Below are positions 58,003-64,000 of a stretch of 64,000 nucleotides of DNA, in pieces. The notes beneath the pieces are model-generated. The model had not been told where the DNA came from. It saw only the letters and a list, made by a program, of their open reading frames with translations, and made no database searches. The stretch is from Mauremys mutica (Eukaryota; Chordata; Testudines; Geoemydidae). Each line of letters starts with the position of its first letter. Position 1 is the stretch's first letter. The stretch is taken from assembly GCF_020497125.1 (NCBI RefSeq), contig NC_059075.1, positions 67,351,321 through 67,415,320 on the forward strand. Reading direction: 5' to 3'. The translations under genes were made by a program, and so were the position numbers.

Positions 58003-58215
58003 CTCAGGGTATGTCTACACTACAGCAGCACAGCTATGGTGTTGCAGTTGTGCTGGTGTAGTGGAGATGCTTCCTACATCAATAGAAGGGTTTTCTCATC
58101 AATATAGTTAATCCACCTCTCTGAGCGGTGGTAACTAGGTTGACAGAATAATTCTTCTGTCAACCTAGCTACATCTACACAGGGGATTAGGTCAATCTAA
58201 CTACAGTGATCAAGG
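58003..58215. mobile_element. Harbinger-type MITE, 3'-truncated
   Basis: It begins GGGTATGTCTACACTACAGC, nearly identical to the right terminus of the 43.4-kb Harbinger element (GGGTATGTCTACACTA). Internal foldbacks are typical, for example TAGGTTGACAGAA ... TTCTGTCAACCTA at about 58136-58168. It breaks off after GATTAGGTCAATCTAACTAC; the second terminus is missing. Confidence 0.75.
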
Positions 58216-59839
58216 TGAAACATTTTCAACCTTAAAAACCTTTACCAAGAAGTGGTTTGGGAATTTCTCCGTTTTTTGAATGAACTACACAGTTTAAGTT
58301 GGGTTGGACTCCAAACGAATCCCAGAAGAGAGGATCTTGGTTCCAATTGATTTTATCTGGCTTGTTAATGCAGGGTTTCCTTCTGCCTATCCTACCTACC
58401 TGGGAAGAGAATGAATAGAGACAAGTGTTGAGAGTCAGATTCTCTGGGCTGCCAAGGCCAGAAAGAGCAGGTGGAGAATCCCCCCTGCGTAGGGGACCTC
58501 CCTGCTAGCAGAAAGCCGCTCTGACACCTCCTGTGCAAGGGAAGGGAGGGGTTGCGTCAGGGGCATTCCACTGGCAGGGTGTGACCAACAGACCTCCACT
58601 ATGTCTGATTTTCCACAGGCATAATAAGAGCTGAAAGGCTAACCAGAACAAAAAAGTTTTAAAGTCATTTTTGTCACTACGCTAAGCAGATGTGACTCTA
58701 AATACACACAGCGAGCAGATCTGTGGAGTAAGAATGTCTGATTCTCCCTTCTCCCTCCCAGTCAATTTTCTCACCATACCTGCCTTTTAAAGATACAATG
58801 CAACTACTCGCCCTTGGGAAATTTCCCCCTCAGACTACAATGATATGAACTGCACGAGTCAATGGTCCTAATTCTCCACTGCCTGGCACCTTGTGCAAAG
58901 TGTGTGTAAAACATTACCAAATTGGAGTGCTCAACTAGGCACATTACCCCACCTGCTTTACAAAGGTGTAACTGAATACAAAGGAAGGACCAAGGCTGTG
59001 GAGAATTGGGCACAGGGAGCACATAGGCTCTCTTTTATTTAAATGTCTGTATTTGGATTATTTTCTTCACTTGAATCTGTTTAACAAGCCTAAATATAGA
59101 CATACATAAATAAATGCATTGAAAGATTTAATGTCACACATTGGTCTTCCAGGAACAGATCTGATTCTGGATTGTCCCATGTTTTGAGACATTAAAACAC
59201 TCAGAAATATCTTCCATACAGAGGACCCTTGGTTTTGGCTTGGGCTTCTCTTATCTTCAGGGCTGGTGGAGAGAAAGGTGACACAATAGCAAGATACAAA
59301 TTTAAGATGCCGTAGTCTAACAGTTTTGTATCAGAGTCTAAAAAGTGACACCTTTTCTACAGTGGCTAACGTGGTAGGGACTTGTCTTTTCCTTCTTGAA
59401 TGAGGGGAAAGACACCAGTGTCTTAAGACTGTTATTCACAGTGACACCATCCAATCCTGCATTTAAATTGCAGCCCTGAGAACCAGCTCCATGTATCTAA
59501 AGTTGAGCAAAGCTCAAACTTCTGTAAACTGATAGAGTTTTTTAAAACAAATTATTTATAATTTCCCACCCATTCGGTATTCCAGCTGCTGAGCCACATG
59601 TTCAAAGACCACACACAAGGTGCAATAGCAGAAGAAGCCTGTTGAAGATTAAAGTGAAGGGACTAGGTTCCAACGTTGCCGCAAAGGAAATGGGAGCGGG
59701 AGATGAGGACAGAGAGGCTGATTGCTTTCAGCCTGGATCTCCCCATCTTCCAAACAGCACATGGGAATCTAGGTTGGAGCAGGTTTTATGGAAATTTCCT
59801 TCCCATACCCAGAAAGCTGCAGCGATACGAGGCTTCATA
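58216..59839. other. no gene seen
   Basis: Nothing recognised. Confidence 0.35.
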
Positions 59840-59847
59840 GGCTAGAT

Positions 59848-60154
59848 CAGGGATAGGCAGCCTATGGCACGCGTGCCGAAGGCGGCACGTGAGGTGATTT
59901 TCAGTGGCACTCCGCTGCCCAGGTCCTGGCCACCGGTCCAGGGGGCTCTGCATTTTAATTTAATTTTAAATGAAGCTTCTTAAACATTTTAAAAACATTA
60001 TTTACTTTACATACAATAGTTTAGTTATATATTATAGACTTATAGAAAGAGACCTTCTAAAAACGTTAAAATGTATTACTGGCACAGGACACCTTAAATC
60101 AGAGTGAATAAATGAAGACTCAGCACATCACTTCTGAAAGGTTGCCAACCCCTG
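59848..60154. mobile_element. hAT MITE, CAGGGGTMGGCAAYC family, reverse
   Basis: The ends are CAGGGATAGGCAGCC and GGTTGCCAACCCCTG. There is a perfect 8-bp TSD, GGCTAGAT, at 59840-59847 and 60155-60162. The body is the reverse complement of 27417-27720 (GGCCACCGGTCC; TGTATTACTGGCACA). Confidence 0.95.
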
Positions 60155-60185
60155 GGCTAGATGGATAGAAGGTGGAGCTCAGAAA

Positions 60186-60405
60186 AGGAGGTAGTGTTAT
60201 CTAGTGGTTAGAGCAGGTGACAGCTAGTCAGGACTCCTGGGATTTGTTCCCAACTCAGCCACTGACTTGCTGGGTGACCTTGAGCAAGTCATATAAGCTC
60301 TCTGTGCTGCATTTCCCCATATGGTCTAAGACTCAGTTGATAAGATTTGTAAAGTGCTTTGAGATCCTCTCATGAAATGCTCCCCTATGTGAATGCAATG
60401 TATTA
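60186..60405 (+). mobile_element. MIR SINE, near full length
   Basis: It contains AGTGGTTAGAGCAG (tRNA-like head), GACTTGCTGGGTGACCTTGA, GCAAGTCATATAAGCTCTCT and the L2-like tail AAGTGCTTTGAGATCCTCTC. This is the best preserved MIR in the window. Confidence 0.85.
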
Positions 60406-62884
60406 TCAAAGACATTCAACATGATTCTCCAATTTACAAAACCAGTTACAATGAAAAACTTATTTCTTTCCCCTTTCTATTCACCATCCCCACTGGGCAT
60501 ATTGATCTGAGGAAAGGTAACTGGGCTGCTAGGCAGGATTACTACCACCTATTCTGGTTAATCTTGCAGCAAGACCAAATAATTGCATTGTGACACTGCT
60601 TCATGATGATGTCAAGACATAAATAGCATGAGGTTGTGTCAAATCACTTACTGACCCAGATGTATCATGTCACAACACAACAGCTCTCTTTCTGGGGAAA
60701 AAAATTATGGATCCTTTCCACTGTTTTATGAGCCAGATTTGCAGGGCCTTGGACAGACCGCTGAAAATCAGAACTATCCTGTGGATTTCAGTTCAGGTGG
60801 CCACCGTGTTAATATTCTGCACTAATCCAATACTGTTTATCTACAAGATCTCAAAATGCTTTAAAAACATGCCACAATCCATTGCTATGTGATACAGAAT
60901 GGATGCGTGTATATTGTATGGAGCTGCTAGTCATGGCTGAGTTGAATGTTACGGTAAATGTGGATTATTTTACCCATCACTGAAATGATGTTGCCTTTAG
61001 AGCAGAATGCTGCAGCTCTCTAACAGCATGCAATAACACTATCCAACACTTTAGAACAAGACGTGATGAGGCAATTTCCAAATGAGGTTGCAGAGGGAAT
61101 TTAGGGAGGCCAAATGCAGTTTCTAGAGTTTGAATTTGGCCCAGACACCAAAGCTACCACCCTACTCCTATGAGAATTGCCGCAGAATCTTCAGTCAGCA
61201 TAGGCAGTTGTGGCCTCACCTGGAAGAGGTCGGTTCTAACAATAGCTCCCCATAACACCATGTTGGGGGATTGGTTCAGAATAGATTAGAAGGGAGATGC
61301 TCCATATACTAGATCATGAACCTTCCTGCTCCACCAGCAAGTCCCAGCTAGCAAGTGTAATCAAACTAAGAATATGCTGGAAGCAAATGCTAGCTCAAAG
61401 TACCCCAAATTAAAACCCCAGAGCTAAACATTGGGGTAGTTTGGACCCAGAGCCAAATGTTGTGCCTGGCACCTCTCTCAATAATGGACTGAACCAAAGC
61501 CATAAATCTGAACACTCAAAGTGTTTGGGGACTTTTGCATCTGGATCAAGATCTGGAGTTCAGAGAACAAGCTCATCTCTTAAATAAAACAGACACAGAC
61601 AGGAATTTGTGCTAGCCAATCCAATCATTCCCTTAATTTTGCTGCTTCTACACCTTTTTTTATGTGTTTATATTTTTATATATATAAATTATCCTCTCCC
61701 TCTGACTCCTGCCAGAAACTTCATACAGAGAAAAGCCATTCAGTACATAATTGCCTGCAACCATCTTTTTGGAATATCCCACTGAGGTACATATAACCCT
61801 TTTTCTTTTGATTGATAGACATTGCTGGGGAAACTTAACAGAACAGATGTGTGTGCATGGGTGCCATCAAAGGAATTTTAATGCTGTTCCCCCCCCCCCA
61901 CACACACACACACTTATAAAGCTATTCTAAAAGACATGTGAATCCAAAATGATGGGGGGTGGGGGAAGAGAGTTTGGAGATTAAGGGAGATCTGAGGAAA
62001 GCAGTATAAAATAGCACTAAAAGCAAAAATCCTCCCAACCAACCCACCTCCCCATCCACCCCAGTGTCAACAAATATGCAACCAATTAATGCAATTGCAG
62101 AGTTATTTATGGTGCACAGGAAAGTGTAGTCAGGGACCTTGAGAAACAAAGCTGTAGGGATAGGAAAGGGTCTCCCCCTTCCTTCCCCCCCATCCCCATT
62201 TGTGGATGTTTAAATTGACTTGTGGTATCCATGTGTCTGGTAACCAAGAGCTTGTCTACTCTGCTTGCAGGTGTTATTTGCCGCATGGGGGTGGGCACGA
62301 GAGTGGATGGTGGGAGTAGAAAAGAGAGTTAAGGGTCTTCTGATTTCAAACTGTGACCAAAAGACATGGGTTGTTTTTAGATAGCCTCCTTTGCAGCCCA
62401 CAATAGCCCCCCACTTAATCCTCTTCTGATGACCCTTTTGACAGCAGCAACAAAATTTGCACACCCCACTAAAAAAAATTCTTAATTCCAATTTGATTGT
62501 TCAGGGTGACAGTTTTGTTACTGTTCAATGCCCTGCACAAGAGAGGTTTTAATTAGAGCTATTGAGTGGTTCGAATTGGCACAATTAGGGTCAGCATTAA
62601 TGATTGCTGCATGTGTTCTTTTGAACAGTAAGGCCCTTTTTTTTGTCCAACGACAGGAGGGGGTAGCAGCTAATGAACCAGGAGAGTACAAATGATCTCT
62701 GCAAAGCAGGGGAAAGTGTAACACATACTAGGATGAAGCAAGGAGAAGTGAAAAAATGCTTCTTGTGGGCCAGATCCTGAGTACCTCTCAAGAGGTGCTG
62801 AGCACTTTCAGCTCCCATTTGCCTTCTTAGGGGAGTACAGCACCTTGACAGGGAGACAATGGCTGGCAGAGAAAGGCCTTCCTC
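60406..62884. other. no gene seen
   Basis: AT-rich run (TA)n near 61672-61690 and C9/(CA)n near 61889-61913. No supported exon. Confidence 0.35.
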
Positions 62885-62957
62885 TGCCAAGTACATGCAA
62901 TATTTGTAAGACACACACATTATATATATGTATTACAAATATTGCATGTACTTGGCA
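62885..62957. repeat. perfect 25-bp inverted repeat (hairpin)
   Basis: Arm 1, TGCCAAGTACATGCAATATT + TGTAA, at 62885-62909; arm 2, its exact reverse complement, at 62933-62957; loop of 23 bases with (AC)n and (TA)n. The pairing stops sharply at both ends. Predicted RNA from either strand would be a 73-base stem-loop of precursor-microRNA size. I do not recognise a known microRNA seed. Confidence 0.85.
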
Positions 62958-63489
62958 TACTTTATATGTACTTTTAATATAGAGATAAATAAAAGAAAGG
63001 CAGAAGATGCCAGGGAAAGAGCTCCCCTCTGTTGGGAACAGAAACAAGTTTGAAAATAAGAGGCCAGACCATGTGAACCCTTACTCATAGGAGTAAACCT
63101 TACTCACGCAACAGGTGCCTTCCATGGGATTACTGGAATACTCCGAGTAAGGATTTGTAGGATCTGACCCACGTAATATATATTTGTGTACAAGCCGCAC
63201 CATAACCCACTGCACTCTCAATTTACATGTGAAAACTCCTTCAAGTGAATAGACCTGCCTATCTGTACAGAAGATTTATACAGGAGTACAGTCCCCATGG
63301 GAGGTATTGTGAGCTGTCTCAGACCCAAGAAGACAGTGAGAAGACAAGAACCATCACAGCACCTATAGCTTTAATGTACAGAACAGGTCTTCTTAGAGAA
63401 TGCTTTCAAAGCTCTGCCCTGGCAGATCTTATGTGATCTACACATGCAGAGCCTGTAACATCTGTATTCAACTCCATGAGTGGCCCCAG
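62958..63489. other. no gene seen
   Basis: Nothing recognised. Confidence 0.35.
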
Positions 63490-63708
63490 CTGAGCCATTT
63501 TGCTGGCCAAGACAGAAAACTTTTGGTGCCCCTTTTGGGCAAGCAAAAAAGGAGCCAGCCAATCGAGGAAGCAAAAAATGGCCCGCCAATCAGAATGAAG
63601 AAAAAACCCAGCAGCCTGCCAAGCAGCACAACAGCAGTCCAGCACTCCCTAGGGAAAGCCAACCAGGGCAACTGCCCCACCTGCTGACCCCTAAGGGTGG
63701 CCCTGGTC
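63490..63708. repeat. GC-rich repeat, possible hAT MITE part
   Basis: The right edge reads CTAAGGGTGGCCCTG, whose reverse complement CAGGGCCACCCTTAG looks like a hAT-type end. No matching left end or TSD found. The interior CCAATCGAGGAAGC / CGCCAATCAGAATG repeats twice. Confidence 0.3.
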
Positions 63709-63845
63709 AACCCTCCCCAGGACAGATGAGATGTGCAGTGGGGAATCTCCTCAGAGGTTAAGAGGAATTTTTCCCCAGCCCACAGCCATTACTCCAGTTT
63801 CAGGGCTGATCTGGTTGGGTCCTGTGATGGTGTCGCTGGTGTAGA

Positions 63846-64000
63846 TATGCTGAAAACCTACCGACCGCTATGCCTACCTTCATGCCTCCAGCTCATCCCG
63901 GCCACACCACACGATCCATTGTCTACAGCCAAGCACTGAGGTACAACCACATCTGCTCCAACCACTCAGACAGAGACCAACACCTACAAAATCTTCACCA
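63846..64000 (+). pseudogene. Penelope-like element reverse-transcriptase fragment
   Basis: Translation gives TDRYAYLHASS, then after a one-base shift near 63890, HPGHTTRSIVYSQALRYNHI followed by CSNHSDRDQHLQ. The (S)IPYSQALRLRRICS block with a DRY.YLH.SS lead is diagnostic of the C-terminal reverse-transcriptase region in Penelope-like retroelements. The element runs off the right edge, so only this piece can be described; the frameshift shows that it is dead. Confidence 0.65.

Noticed and set aside
1..64000. CRISPR arrays, operons, prophage or plasmid features
   Set aside because: No regularly spaced short repeats and no prokaryotic gene structure; the DNA is clearly a vertebrate genome.

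Overview
The window looks like nuclear DNA of an amniote, most likely a cryptodiran turtle. The reasons are many CR1 3' ends, tRNA-derived SINEs of the tortoise Cry/pol III type, MIR-like cores, several hAT MITE families with intact 8-bp target-site duplications (TSDs), a two-gene Harbinger element, hairpin-rich Harbinger MITEs, spliceosomal splice sites and a CpG island. There are no bacterial-style genes, operons or CRISPR arrays. Nearly all long open frames are repeat-derived or chance.

Layout. 0-10 kb: a LINE reverse-transcriptase scrap, a hAT MITE, old SINEs, a G-rich repeat and a decayed autonomous hAT transposon (about 6.44-9.67 kb, minus strand). 10-24 kb: mostly single-copy-looking DNA cut by four hAT MITEs, a pogo/Tigger-like MITE and MIR fragments, with two possible plus-strand coding exons at 20.6 and 22.5 kb. 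24-43 kb: non-coding DNA with hAT MITEs, one Cry SINE, a triple-hairpin Harbinger MITE, and three weak minus-strand exon candidates (28.8, 31.2, 35.5 kb). 43.4-48.6 kb: a full-length but dead Harbinger element with convergent SANT/Myb-like and DDE transposase genes and a nested retroposon. 48.6-52.5 kb: a retroposon pair, then a CpG island carrying what looks like the first coding exon of a secreted or membrane protein on the minus strand. 52.5-64 kb: intergenic or intronic DNA with CR1, SINE, MITE and MIR copies, a perfect 25-bp hairpin, and a Penelope-like reverse-transcriptase fragment running off the right edge.

How it fits together. The host content is at most one minus-strand gene starting at the CpG island (51.9 kb) and perhaps parts of a plus-strand gene near 20-23 kb. 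I could not name either from sequence. The transposons form two groups: hAT MITEs whose ends resemble the end of the autonomous hAT, and Harbinger MITEs whose ends resemble the two-gene Harbinger element. I found no convincing new biological system. The items most worth checking are the hairpin elements and the unassigned exons.
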